A stretch of DNA of 63,573 nt from Candidatus Woesearchaeota archaeon (GTDB taxonomy: Archaea > Nanobdellota > Nanobdellia > Woesearchaeales > GW2011-AR4). Below are positions 47,693-57,693 of this stretch, piece by piece. The stretch's first letter is position 1, and each line of letters begins with the position of its first letter. The stretch lies in the NCBI GenBank assembly GCA_016184145.1, contig JACPDF010000024.1, forward strand, positions 1 through 63,573, read 5' to 3'. Below the pieces are notes generated by a model that saw only the letters and a list, made by a program, of their open reading frames with translations, did no database searches and was not told the origin of the DNA. Made by a program: the position numbers and the translations under genes.

Positions 47693-47788
47693 GATTACCT
47701 ATAATTTTTATCTAAATAGTTCAAAATGCTCAAATAAATTTTAAAGAAGATTTTTATATAAGCCCAATAGCCCAAAAAACAAGATAAT

Positions 47789-50584
47789 ATGGAATATGCC
47801 AAAATAAGGGATTTTTTTGTAAAGTACTGGTCGTATTTTCTAGTCCTGATACCAATATTTATCGTCATATACATGAGGATGCAGTCGGCAAACCTTACAA
47901 TCACAGACGACTGGGCAGCCACAAATGTTTACAACTACTACAAGGCATCAATCAAAAGCCAAATAATGCAGCAATACCCGAATATTCCTGAATCCAACTT
48001 AAATTCCCTTGTGGAGCAGGAGTTTGGCAAGTTTGCAAGTGAAAACAAGGAGAATATAAACCAGCAGATAAAAGCAGTTTCCCAGCAATTAAAAGACAAT
48101 TATCAATACGAATCCGGAAGCAAGCGCTACCCCTATATGGGCGACATAGACTCCTATTACTTTTTGAGGCAGGCAAGAAATATAGTTGAAAAATCCCATA
48201 ATTGCGATGTAATTGAGAATGGGATATGCTATGATACATATACCTTGGCTCCGTTAAAAGCAAGGCTGTCACAAACCATACACCCTTATTTCATAGTATA
48301 CCTCTACAAAATAATCAAGCCTTTTAATCCTGACATAACGCTAATGCAGGCTCAGATTTTAGTGCCTACTGTGCTTGCAGTGGCAATTGCAATCATTGTT
48401 TTCTTTATGATGCTAAGGAATTTTAACCTGCTTGCAGCGCTTACAACCTCAATCTTGGTTTCAGTTAATCCTATATTCCTATCAAGAAGCCTTGGGTCTG
48501 ATACGGACATATACAATGTATTCTTTCCGGTTCTGGTGGTATTCCTCATTTTTGAATCGTTTAGATCAGAAAACTTGAAGGCAAAAGCGATTTTTGCTGC
48601 GCTTGCTGGCATTTTCATCGGCGCATATAGCTTTTCCTGGAACGGCTGGTGGTATCTTTTTGACTTTATTATAATAGCAATTATTGCAGATTTCATATTC
48701 AAAACAGCTAAAGAATATATAAAAACGAAAAAATTTGATTTAAGGGAAACAGCAAGAAGCCAAAATGCAATTAGGACATTTTCCATCTTAGCGCCGTTTT
48801 TGATTTTTTCAATGATTGCTGTAAGCCTTATCATTGGCTTTAACTCTGTACTTGAAGCCTATAGGAGCCCTCTTTCCTTCGTTACGGTAAAGGCAGCAGC
48901 ACAACAAAGCTTATGGCCAAATGTCCTGACTACAGTCGCTGAGTTCAACGAAGCATCTATAAATGAAATAATAAAGCAGATGGGAGGAAGAGTGTTTTTC
49001 TTTTTTGCCATGCTTGGATTTGTTCTCCTGTTTTATAAGAAACTCAAGAATATAACAAGCAATATCTTCTTATTCTTAATTTCCATTGGGCTGCTATATT
49101 ATCTTGCAACCAAAAGCGCAACCAGCTCTCTTGCTCCGGTCACCTACATTTTGGTGCTTGGCCTGCCACTTATTTTAGGAATTTATATGGCATTGCGCTC
49201 GGAAGAGGACTTTGATATAAAAACTGCAGTGCTTCTATTTTTATGGGTGTCTGCATCTATTTACGCAGCGACAAAGGGCGTGCGCTTTACCCTGCTTCTG
49301 CTTCCGCCAATTGCCATAGGAATCGGAATTGCTTTTGGATTCCTGCATTCAAAACTGACCCTTTTGCTTGCCAAAGCCCTCAGAATAAAATGGCTGATAA
49401 GCATAGTTATCTTCCTGTTTTTCGCATTTTACCTTATAGAGCCTGTTAAAAATGGAGTTAACATATCCAAACAATACATTCCAAATGTTGACGACCAGTG
49501 GTGGAATGCGTTAACAAAGATAAAGGAAAGCTCCAAGCCGGATGCCATAATAAACTCGTGGTGGGACTTTGGGCACTGGTTTAAGTACATTGCAGACAGG
49601 AGAGTCACGCTTGATGGCTCGTCTCAAAATAATGAGCAGCTCCATTGGCTGGGGAAGCTTCTCCTCACGCCAGATGAAAATGAGGCAAGAGGCATCCTAA
49701 GGATGCTTGATTGCGGAGGGAATAAAGCTTTTAGGGACATAGATAAAAAGAAGGATAATGCCCAAAAATCAATCGAGCTTGTCAATAAGATCATTCTTTT
49801 AAAGAAAAAGGAAGATGTGGAGAAAATGCTTTTAGAAAATGGCTTTTCACAGGCAGAATCAAATGAAATTTTGCAATACAGCCATTGCGAGGCTCCGGAG
49901 AACTTTTTAATAACAAGCGAGGATATGGTGGGAAAAAGCGGCGTATGGTCTCATTTCGGCAGCTGGAATTTTGGCAGGGCCTGGATGCAAAAAACGTTCA
50001 AAAACGCGAAAGAGAAAGAAGAAGTAATTAAAAGTTTCATTGAGCAGTTTGGGTTCTCAAGGGAAGAAGCTGATAGCTATTATTCCCAGCTTGAAAACCT
50101 GAAAACGGAATCTGAAATTAATGCCTGGATAGCCCCTTGGCCGGGTTACGCCCAGGGGGAATCCGGCTGTGAGAACGATAATGGCACGGTAAAATGCGGC
50201 TTTCAAAATGTGGTTGTAGAAATTAACCTGACTACGATGGAAGCCAGAATTCCAACAAGCCAAGGCTATTTAAGGCCGGATGTATTTGGCTACACAACCC
50301 CAGATAGTGTTGAGATAAAGGATTATTCCGAGAACACCATAGGCATAGGAATGGTGCTGATGATAACAAAAGACAGCTATACAAGCATTTTCATGTCGCC
50401 GCAGCTTGTAAACAGCACATTTACAAAGCTATATTATCTTGACGGCCACGGCACATCGTACTTTGAGCCTTTTCACAGCAGCACGGGCTTTAACGGCTTC
50501 AGCATTAAAATATGGAAAGTCAACTGGGAAGGAAGAGAAAATAGGCTGATTGCTGACAGGTTTAATGCAGCCAAATTTAGCTGA
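47789..50584 (+). CDS. aglB: Oligosaccharyltransferase STT3/AglB-like
   Basis: Multi-TM N-terminus, DIDSYYFLRQARN, NSWWDFGHWFKYIADRRVTLDG motif. Confidence 0.93.
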   Translation: MEYAKIRDFFVKYWSYFLVLIPIFIVIYMRMQSANLTITDDWAATNVYNYYKASIKSQIMQQYPNIPESNLNSLVEQEFGKFASENKENINQQIKAVSQQLKDNYQYESGSKRYPYMGDIDSYYFLRQARNIVEKSHNCDVIENGICYDTYTLAPLKARLSQTIHPYFIVYLYKIIKPFNPDITLMQAQILVPTVLAVAIAIIVFFMMLRNFNLLAALTTSILVSVNPIFLSRSLGSDTDIYNVFFPVLVVFLIFESFRSENLKAKAIFAALAGIFIGAYSFSWNGWWYLFDFIIIAIIADFIFKTAKEYIKTKKFDLRETARSQNAIRTFSILAPFLIFSMIAVSLIIGFNSVLEAYRSPLSFVTVKAAAQQSLWPNVLTTVAEFNEASINEIIKQMGGRVFFFFAMLGFVLLFYKKLKNITSNIFLFLISIGLLYYLATKSATSSLAPVTYILVLGLPLILGIYMALRSEEDFDIKTAVLLFLWVSASIYAATKGVRFTLLLLPPIAIGIGIAFGFLHSKLTLLLAKALRIKWLISIVIFLFFAFYLIEPVKNGVNISKQYIPNVDDQWWNALTKIKESSKPDAIINSWWDFGHWFKYIADRRVTLDGSSQNNEQLHWLGKLLLTPDENEARGILRMLDCGGNKAFRDIDKKKDNAQKSIELVNKIILLKKKEDVEKMLLENGFSQAESNEILQYSHCEAPENFLITSEDMVGKSGVWSHFGSWNFGRAWMQKTFKNAKEKEEVIKSFIEQFGFSREEADSYYSQLENLKTESEINAWIAPWPGYAQGESGCENDNGTVKCGFQNVVVEINLTTMEARIPTSQGYLRPDVFGYTTPDSVEIKDYSENTIGIGMVLMITKDSYTSIFMSPQLVNSTFTKLYYLDGHGTSYFEPFHSSTGFNGFSIKIWKVNWEGRENRLIADRFNAAKFS

Positions 50585-50603
50585 AAAGATTGCAAGAATT
50601 ATA

Positions 50604-51362
50604 TTAAAAACTAATATGCCTTTCTCTCAGCTTATCAACACAATAATCTGCTATTGTTTTTAAGTTTATTACATCTTCCTCATTATATTCCACTAATAAT
50701 TTTAAATAATAATCGTCTCCTGTTGCGCGGTACATCCTCCATAATGCCAGGGCATCTCCGCCATAGAATCCTTCTATTATTTTGTTTCTTTCGATGCCTA
50801 ATTTTTTCTCTATTTCTTTTAAGCCGCCTTTAAGGTTTAACTTGTTAGTTATGGATTTGACATCGAAGTTTGGAATATTTGGCAATAAATGAGGATATAG
50901 TCTATTAATGAATGGAACATCAAAACTTGATCCGTTGAATGTTACGATTAATTTATATTTGCTTAATTCATTTTTTAATTCTTTTAAATCAAAATTGATG
51001 CCTTTAATCATTGTTTTTGTCTCTATGCCGTCAAACAACCCGATAACAGTAATGTCATCATTATTCCTGTCCAATCCTGTTGTTTCGATGTCAAGAAAAA
51101 CAGCTTCGTCCTTGAAAAAATCATACAGCCTGTAATACTCTGCCTGAGGCAGTATTTTTTTAAAGTAAGAGGAATCCTGGCTATAGAGCGCCTTTCTTGC
51201 CTGCAGGATTTTCCTGTCGTAGTATATTTTTCTTCTTTTGCTTATTCCACCGATTTTTTGTGCATTAAGGAAAGAGTCCCAGTCCTTGATTCCCTGCTTC
51301 CATAAATTTTCCTCTAAGCCTCTTTTTACCCTTTCAAGGAAAAGGAAAGTGTTTTGGATCAT
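50604..51362 (-). CDS. RNase H-like exonuclease domain protein
   Basis: FLDIETTGLDRNNDDITVIGLFDG, TFNGSSFDVPFI, LALWRMY...YNEEDVINL. Confidence 0.85.
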   Translation of the reverse strand: MIQNTFLFLERVKRGLEENLWKQGIKDWDSFLNAQKIGGISKRRKIYYDRKILQARKALYSQDSSYFKKILPQAEYYRLYDFFKDEAVFLDIETTGLDRNNDDITVIGLFDGIETKTMIKGINFDLKELKNELSKYKLIVTFNGSSFDVPFINRLYPHLLPNIPNFDVKSITNKLNLKGGLKEIEKKLGIERNKIIEGFYGGDALALWRMYRATGDDYYLKLLVEYNEEDVINLKTIADYCVDKLRERHISF

Positions 51363-51525
51363 TATTGGGAAAGTTTTTTATAATGGATTTAAAATTAAAA
51401 TAATTGTCCTGTCAAGTCGACCTATGCGGCCTTTTTTTCTTTTATTTTATAAACCATTTATTTATAAACCTGACGCGGGAATGTCCAGTGCAATATAAAC
51501 AGATGTCCAGTGGGAAAGATTCACA

Positions 51526-51574
51526 TAACACTTGCTTTTTACAAACATAAATGTTCGCAAAAAGCGTGTTAGGC
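51526..51574. other. attC-like stem-loop ending in GTTAGGC (left boundary of TA module)
   Basis: TAACAC TT GCTTTTT ACA AACAT AA ATGTT CGC AAAAAGC GTGTTA GGC; three paired segments; GTTAGGC fits GTTRRRY. Confidence 0.4.
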
Positions 51575-51647
51575 AAACATTTGCGGACACCAAGAATGCT
51601 TTTGTCTTCGTCTAATCTCTGTAGATTAAGCAAACTTTTTAGGGAAA

Positions 51648-51914
51648 TCAATCATAAACTCTTGAGCGCTTATCTACTTTGACTACAATGAGCTTGTTTG
51701 GATTGTATCTCACAATGTAAAGAATTCGTTGGTCTCCAACTCTTACTCTGAAAACTTTCTCGCCTTTAAAATCTTCAACTCTTTCAATGTCCTGTGGAAA
51801 AGGATTTTCTTCTAGCTTTTCAATTTTTTCGCGAATTCGTTCTCCACCGTATTTCTTGATATATTTCGCAGCCTTATTAGAGAATTCTGCTGGAAAATTA
51901 ACCATCTTAACCAA
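51648..51914 (-). CDS. RelE/ParE family toxin
   Basis: FSNKAAKYIKKYGGERIREKIEKLEENPFPQDIERVEDFKGEKVFRVRVGDQRILYIV. Confidence 0.92.
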   Translation of the reverse strand: MVKMVNFPAEFSNKAAKYIKKYGGERIREKIEKLEENPFPQDIERVEDFKGEKVFRVRVGDQRILYIVRYNPNKLIVVKVDKRSRVYD

Positions 51915-52101
51915 ATACTTGCTTTTTGCTTAGAAGTTTTCCTTCTCTTTCTTCTTTAAGTGCTTCTGCCAATGCCTTTTTATCGTCTTCACTTAGTTTT
52001 GTGTCTTCAATGTATTCCATTATGTAATCAACTTTCTTTTCCACGCTTGCTAATTTGCTGAGTATTTGTTTTTCAAATGTTGTTTCACTCATTGTAGTCA
52101 A
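51907..52101 (-). CDS. Cognate antitoxin of RelE-like toxin
   Basis: 64 aa, overlaps toxin start; acidic C-terminus EDDKKALAEALKEEREGKLLSKKQVF. Confidence 0.8.
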   Translation of the reverse strand: MTTMSETTFEKQILSKLASVEKKVDYIMEYIEDTKLSEDDKKALAEALKEEREGKLLSKKQVFG

Positions 52102-52244
52102 ACAATATACGTTTTAGTATAAAAATATATCGCTAGATTTCCCTAAAAAGTACGACAAAAGCATTCTTGGTGTCCGCAAATGTCTGCGCTCACGAATTTC
52201 ATTCGTTCGCTTGGTGGAATTTCCGCTTCGCTTCAATTCCACTC

Positions 52245-52324
52245 GCCTAACACTCGCAAGGCAAACTTTTTCTCGCTTCGCTCAAAAAAGTCTCGAGTGC
52301 TTCAAAATTTTTTCAACGTTATGC
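52245..52324. other. attC-like imperfect inverted repeat GCCTAAC...GTTATGC (right boundary of TA module)
   Basis: GCCTAAC fits RYYYAAC; nested pairings TCGCCTAAC/GTTATGCGA, CACTCG/CGAGTG, ACTTTTT/AAAAAGT. Confidence 0.4.
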
Positions 52325-52379
52325 GAACTTTTCAAAAACTAAGAGAATATTTTTAAAGTCATTTGTATTATCTTTCATT

Positions 52380-52652
52380 ATGGCTGCCATATTAGGCACA
52401 AGATATGCTGAAACAAAGGAAAGATTAAGGGAAGCAATAAGAAATGGCACCATAAGCGTGTTAGAAATTGAAGTGGGAAATTTCTCTTCGTACTTCACTC
52501 TAAAGCCTATAAAAGAAAATCCAATAATGCTTGTCGAGATTGATGAAAATGGAACTAGGAAGTATTTTATATCCAGAGAAGAATATGGAGCATGCTGTCC
52601 TAACAATGAGAGACTGCTGAGATTTTACAAAGGAAGCAGCTCAATAAATTAG
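52380..52652 (+). CDS. Hypothetical protein
   Basis: 90 aa ORF with TATA-like element upstream. Confidence 0.6.
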   Translation: MAAILGTRYAETKERLREAIRNGTISVLEIEVGNFSSYFTLKPIKENPIMLVEIDENGTRKYFISREEYGACCPNNERLLRFYKGSSSIN

Positions 52653-52653
52653 G

Positions 52654-53076
52654 CTATTTCTCCGGAACAATAATCCAGGCAATTATGTATGCAATGATTG
52701 CTGCTCCGAAGCTTAAGAATACCAATAATACCCATACGAGCCTTACGACTGTTGGATCTATTTCCAGATACTCGCCTATTCCTCCGCATACTCCTGCTAT
52801 AATGCGGTTTTTCCTGCTCCTGAACAATCTTTTGCCCTTAAATGATTTTTCCTTTGCCAATTTAGCACCTCTGGATCTTGACAAGATGAAATACAATAAG
52901 GCGCCAAGCACGTTAAGTAACACTATAACAACCAACCACAATAATTTTTCAGGAACATTTAACCTTGATGACAGGCAATGCACTATTGCCCAAATCCACA
53001 AAATAAACAATAATAATACCAATAACAAAACAAATACGATTGCCCATAAGGGAAATAATATGAGAGGAGATACCAT
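52654..53076 (-). CDS. PspC domain membrane protein
   Basis: RLFRSRKNRIIAGVCGGIGEYLEIDPTVVRLVWVLLVFLSFGAAIIAYIIAWIIVP. Confidence 0.92.
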   Translation of the reverse strand: MVSPLILFPLWAIVFVLLLVLLLFILWIWAIVHCLSSRLNVPEKLLWLVVIVLLNVLGALLYFILSRSRGAKLAKEKSFKGKRLFRSRKNRIIAGVCGGIGEYLEIDPTVVRLVWVLLVFLSFGAAIIAYIIAWIIVPEK

Positions 53077-53077
53077 C

Positions 53078-54181
53078 TTACAGCACTATATAAGGCTTGA
53101 GCTTTATCTTTAAGGCTTCCTCCATGTTCTTCTCATCTTCAGATGCAGTATAAACCAGCTTCTTTTTTTTCTTCTCATACTGCTTTATCTTGAACTTCAT
53201 CAATTTTTGATAGTCTTTGATATAGTCATATTTGAAATGCTCCAAATACAGGTCAAGCTTTGGGATGAAAAATGCAGCCTTAAAATCATCCTTGTCTGCC
53301 CATGTTACAGCAGCATTATATTGGAAAATTAGATTATTGTCAAAAAGGAAGTTGGCAATGATCTGCTCTGACTTGTCCCTCACCAGATGGCCTGTCTTTG
53401 TCTTGAATTTTAAGTCGGAATCGAGGATTGTTGAATGCTTTACCTCTATTCCTTTCTCCCCTTTTATGTCGTCAAACAAGGCTATGCCCTCCTTGTTCTC
53501 GTAGTTTTTGCTTATCATTATGACATTGTCAAAGGAAAGCATCGCATCTTTTACAAGGCCCATCAAAAACTCAATATGGCCTTTTTTGTACCATGCGTCT
53601 GCATTGCGCCTGTCTATTTCAACGGCTTTTGCAAAGCATTCATGCGCCAAGCTTAACAGATTGCTTTTCTCGTCCATTTTCTTCAAAATGTCCATAGTTT
53701 TCTCATCAGCATCAAACTCCGATTCCATTCTTGTCTTGTATGTTTCTTCGTCTCCTTTTATTAGCTGCTTCGCAAGGTAATAGGAATTCCCTTTTCCCAT
53801 CAAGGCCTTTACCTTGTTTTCATTGTCAGTATTGTCTATCTTCAATGCATTGTCAAAATACTCTATTGAATCCCTTATTTTGTTCATGTAAGAATAAGAA
53901 GCAGCTATGTTGTAATAGATTTTGAAGAAGAACTCTGCAGGCTTTTTGAAAATAAGCTCCTTTTCATTATAGGGGAAGATTTCCAGGGCCTTATTATATT
54001 CATTGATTGCATGCTTGTACTGCTTTAAATGAGCTAACCTGTCAGCTTCTTTCTTTATCTGCTCTGCCTTCTTCATATCTTCTGATTCCCTATAACTCTC
54101 AAGCTTCTGCTCCTCAGCCAATTCCTCTGCTTTTCTCTTCCTTCGCTCTTCCAGAGCTTTCTTAATCCTGCCAATCACCAT
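53078..54181 (-). CDS. TPR-repeat protein
   Basis: AINEYNKALEIFPYN, DSIEYFDNALKIDN, AKAVEIDRRNADAWYKKGHIEF. Confidence 0.8.
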   Translation of the reverse strand: MVIGRIKKALEERRKRKAEELAEEQKLESYRESEDMKKAEQIKKEADRLAHLKQYKHAINEYNKALEIFPYNEKELIFKKPAEFFFKIYYNIAASYSYMNKIRDSIEYFDNALKIDNTDNENKVKALMGKGNSYYLAKQLIKGDEETYKTRMESEFDADEKTMDILKKMDEKSNLLSLAHECFAKAVEIDRRNADAWYKKGHIEFLMGLVKDAMLSFDNVIMISKNYENKEGIALFDDIKGEKGIEVKHSTILDSDLKFKTKTGHLVRDKSEQIIANFLFDNNLIFQYNAAVTWADKDDFKAAFFIPKLDLYLEHFKYDYIKDYQKLMKFKIKQYEKKKKKLVYTASEDEKNMEEALKIKLKPYIVL

Positions 54182-54276
54182 TTTGCAGTAATTTCACAAC
54201 AAGGGGATATATAAATTTTTGTTTTTCAGGCAAACAAATGAAAAGATATAAAAAATAAGCGAGTATATCCAATACT

Positions 54277-54564
54277 ATGGCAACCAAGGAAGAGGTAATA
54301 GAAGCTTTGAAGAAAGTGAATGACCCTGAGATAGGGATAGATGTCTATACTCTGGAGCTTATTTATGATGTTAAGGTTGAGGATGGAAGGGTTGAAATAT
54401 TAATGACCCTGACAACTCCAATGTGCCCTTACGGGCCTATGCTGATTGAGGAGATAAGGGCAAGAGTAAGGGAACTAAAAGGCGTCAAGGAAGTTGATGT
54501 GGAAGTGACTTTTGATCCACCATGGCAGCCTTCTGAGCAGCTTAGAGCTACTTTAGGTGTTTAA
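54277..54564 (+). CDS. MIP18/SufT-like Fe-S assembly protein (DUF59 family)
   Basis: VIEALKKVNDPEIGIDVYTLELIYDV...LTTPMCPYGPMLIEEI. Confidence 0.92.
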   Translation: MATKEEVIEALKKVNDPEIGIDVYTLELIYDVKVEDGRVEILMTLTTPMCPYGPMLIEEIRARVRELKGVKEVDVEVTFDPPWQPSEQLRATLGV

Positions 54565-54566
54565 TT

Positions 54567-55640
54567 TCAGAATTCTGTAAGCTTCTTTGTCTTGGTAGAG
54601 TATTTTACTATTGTTGTGTTGCCGTCCTTGCCACCAGAAGTCTTCTTGACATTTATGAACTTGTTTTTCTCTAATTTCTCAATCTTTCTCTGGAAACTCT
54701 TGTAAACTAATTTGCCTCCCTTTTCCTGGTACATTGCAAAAAGGTCGCCAATCTTTTTCTCGGAGTTGTTCTTTATTATGCTTAATATGGATTGCTCGTC
54801 CTCTGTCAGGTCAGTGCTTTTTTTTATTGTAAACTTGTCGGCTTTTTTCATGGCTTCTTCTGCATGCTGCAATGTTATTTTTCTTGAGGATTTGTCCTCT
54901 GCTATGTTTGCCGCTTCCCTCATCAGATACAAACCAGCCCTCATATCCCCTGATTCTGCTGTCTTTTTTACTACGAGCTCAAAAGCGTCTTTTTCCCATA
55001 CACCCGGAACAAATGCATATTCAATCCTCTGCTTAAGAATATCGCGGGTTTCTTCGAGATTGTAAGGCCTGAACTCAAGGGTTTCTGACATCAACCTGGA
55101 CTTGACGCGGTCATCGAGGTCATCAAACCAATCAGAATAATTCGTTATCAATATTACAGATTTCCTGTATATTTCCTCAAGGACAGAGTAAAGAAAATCA
55201 TACTCTTCTAATTTATCGACTTCGTCAAAAGCAAAGACAACCGCTTTCTTGTTTGCTATTGTTTTTATTACATCAAAAAGCTCTTCTGTCCTCTTGTTGT
55301 GGGTCAATTTATAGCCGAGCTGTTCGCATATGTCCACTATAATCTTGAAAGTCGTGTTTTTCTGCCAGCAGTTTATGTATATAGGCATCACATCCTCTGT
55401 TTCATCCTCCAATTCATTAATAACATGCCTTATGGCAGCAGTCTTTCCTATTCCAGGAGCGCCAAAAACAAATACATTCCTTCCATTTTTTCCCATCAGC
55501 AGGGGCCTTATGGATGCGGCTATGTATCTTTGCTGATTCTCGCGGTGAGGCAATAATTTTGGCAGGAAAGAATAATCTAACGCAACCTCATTCTTGAAAA
55601 GGGATTCATCTGAACCGAGCATGTCCTTGAATAAAGCCAT
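54567..55640 (-). CDS. Orc1/Cdc6-type replication initiator
   Basis: FVFGAPGIGKTAAIRHVINEL, VFAFDEVDKLEE, C-terminal winged helix. Confidence 0.88.
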   Translation of the reverse strand: MALFKDMLGSDESLFKNEVALDYSFLPKLLPHRENQQRYIAASIRPLLMGKNGRNVFVFGAPGIGKTAAIRHVINELEDETEDVMPIYINCWQKNTTFKIIVDICEQLGYKLTHNKRTEELFDVIKTIANKKAVVFAFDEVDKLEEYDFLYSVLEEIYRKSVILITNYSDWFDDLDDRVKSRLMSETLEFRPYNLEETRDILKQRIEYAFVPGVWEKDAFELVVKKTAESGDMRAGLYLMREAANIAEDKSSRKITLQHAEEAMKKADKFTIKKSTDLTEDEQSILSIIKNNSEKKIGDLFAMYQEKGGKLVYKSFQRKIEKLEKNKFINVKKTSGGKDGNTTIVKYSTKTKKLTEF

Positions 55641-55720
55641 TAAACCACCTTAAAGAGCATATTGGAATTATGGTATTTTTATGTGTTTCTATTTTTCATA
55701 TGTATCTTATAGATTGAATA

Positions 55721-55815
55721 AAAATAATGCCCGGGGTATTTACGCCTCGCCAATGCGCTCGGCTTCTATTGCTATACACAGCATTAAGGACTCGCCTACA
55801 ATAATTGGCGAGACT
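55721..55815 (+). repeat. Extragenic repeat element related to 2861-3000
   Basis: Shared ends AAAAATAATKCCCGGG...CTCGCC and GACTCGCCTACAATAATTGGCGAG (compare 2976-3000 GAACTCGCCTGCATTAATTGGCGAG). Confidence 0.75.
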
Positions 55816-55844
55816 AAAAGGTTTATCTTAAGAACCAAGAATAC

Positions 55845-56327
55845 TTATTCCCTTACGCACTTATTATCGCTGCACGCATAGCCTTCATCGCAGCCGCACA
55901 GGTTGCAGTTAAAGACCAGTTTTCCGTCCTGGCAGAATTTCCCGTTTAGGAAAGAGCATTCGCCATAAATGCTGCCGTCAGCGCACCTTTCCAGCGCTGC
56001 GCAGGTTCCGAATTCAGTGCAAGTCTCGCCTTCATTGCAACCGCATTCGTAGCAATTATAAACCAAATTCCCGTCAGCACAATACAATGGCTTAGTGTTT
56101 GAGCATGAGCCATGCTGAATATTTCCAATACAGGAGTTTCCAATATTATTATTTTCATTAACTGAAATATTAGCCTGATTATTTGTTTCTATTAAATCGT
56201 TATTTCCGGCTTCTTTTACAGCGAAACCAGTTGTTTTCGGCTCTGAGGCAAATAAAGCGATTATAGAAACGAACATAAGCAAGGAAAGCAAAATTCCGTA
56301 GAAATTTGATTTTTTATTTAATGCCAT
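55845..56327 (-). CDS. Membrane-anchored/secreted protein with two Cys-rich repeats
   Basis: N-terminal TM; CSNTKPLYCADGNLVYNCYECGCNEGETC and CSFLNGKFCQDGKLVFNCNLCGCDEGYAC. Confidence 0.75.
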   Translation of the reverse strand: MALNKKSNFYGILLSLLMFVSIIALFASEPKTTGFAVKEAGNNDLIETNNQANISVNENNNIGNSCIGNIQHGSCSNTKPLYCADGNLVYNCYECGCNEGETCTEFGTCAALERCADGSIYGECSFLNGKFCQDGKLVFNCNLCGCDEGYACSDNKCVRE

Positions 56328-56356
56328 CGTATTTTAATGATTATTTCCCTATTAAT

Positions 56357-57637
56357 TTATTGTTTTTTGCCTATTGCCTTGATGCCGTTCATATAAGGCA
56401 CTAAAACAGCAGGGACTTTAATGCTGCCGTCTTTCTGCTGGTAATTTTCAAGTATAGCCCTCAAGGCCCTTGAGGTGGCAATTGCTGTGCTGTTTAGGGT
56501 ATGCACATACTCCTTCTCGCTGCCTTTCTGGTATTTTATATTGAGCCTTGCTGCCTGATAGGCAGTGCAGTTGGAGCAGGAAACCACTTCCTTATAGGCT
56601 TTCTCCCTTGGCATGTAAGCCTCCAAATCATATTTTTTTGCCGCTACAATTCCAATGTCGCCGGTGCAGACGCTCACTATGCGATAAGGCAGCTTTAATT
56701 TCTGGAAAATTTCTTCTGCATTTTTAATAAGCTCTTCATGCATCTTCCAGCTTTCTTCCGGCTTGCAGAAAACGAATTGCTCAACTTTGTTGAATTGATG
56801 CACTCTGAACAAACCTTTCTCATCAACGCCATGGCTTCCAATTTCCTTCCTGAAGCAAGGGCTTACACCGACATATTTCCTTGGAAGTTCTTCCTCATTG
56901 AACACGCGGTTGGAACATAATACTGCGATTGCATGCTCGGATGTTGCTATTAAGTATAAATCCTCATTCTCTATTTTGTACATCATTGTTTCAAAGTCCT
57001 TTAAGTCTGTAACACCTTCATAGGGCTTCCTTCTCAACATTAAAGGCACTTGTGTAAGGACAAAGCCTTTTTTCATCAGCATATCAACAGTAAATCTCTG
57101 CAATGCCAACTCCATTAATGCCAATTCGTTGAATAGATAATAAAAGCCCCTTCCGGAAACTTTTGCTGCCTTGTCAAAGTCCCCTAAACCAAGGCTTTCA
57201 ATAAGGCTGCCATGGTCTTTTAATTCAATGCCTGGTTTTCTTATTTCGCCCCATTTTTTCACAGTCTTGTTGTCGGTATCATCTTTTCCTATTGGAACAG
57301 AATCATGCAGAATATTTGGTATGCGCATCAAGTAATTGCTGATTTCCAACCTTAACTCATCAACTTTAGAAGTAATCTCTTTTACTTTTTCAGGCAACTC
57401 GCTGGCTTCCTTTACTTTTGCCTTTATGTCTTTGCCTTGCTTCTTTAATTCATTTATTTCCTGCGTAATCAGGTTTCTCTTATGCCTTAGTTCCTGCTCT
57501 TTCTGCAGCAAAGCGCGGTATTGCTCATCTTTCTTGATAAGAGCGTCTATCCACTTTAATTTTTCCTGGTCATTCCTTTTCTTAAGGTCTTTTCTTACAA
57601 TATCGGGATTTTCCCTTATAAACCTTATGTCAAGCAT
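56357..57637 (-). CDS. serS: Seryl-tRNA synthetase
   Basis: MLDIRFIRENPDIVRKDLKKR; class II motifs FRKEIGSHGVDEKGLFRVHQFNKVEQF, NSTAIATSRALRAILENYQ. Confidence 0.97.
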   Translation of the reverse strand: MLDIRFIRENPDIVRKDLKKRNDQEKLKWIDALIKKDEQYRALLQKEQELRHKRNLITQEINELKKQGKDIKAKVKEASELPEKVKEITSKVDELRLEISNYLMRIPNILHDSVPIGKDDTDNKTVKKWGEIRKPGIELKDHGSLIESLGLGDFDKAAKVSGRGFYYLFNELALMELALQRFTVDMLMKKGFVLTQVPLMLRRKPYEGVTDLKDFETMMYKIENEDLYLIATSEHAIAVLCSNRVFNEEELPRKYVGVSPCFRKEIGSHGVDEKGLFRVHQFNKVEQFVFCKPEESWKMHEELIKNAEEIFQKLKLPYRIVSVCTGDIGIVAAKKYDLEAYMPREKAYKEVVSCSNCTAYQAARLNIKYQKGSEKEYVHTLNSTAIATSRALRAILENYQQKDGSIKVPAVLVPYMNGIKAIGKKQ

Positions 57638-57693
57638 AATAGAAATAAATTTTAATAATGTATAAAAAGGTTTCTGAAAAAATAAAATAAAAT

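Noticed and set aside
55640-55860. Replication origin next to orc1/cdc6
   Set aside because: No repeated ORB-like motifs could be identified by eye; the region is explained by the extragenic repeat.
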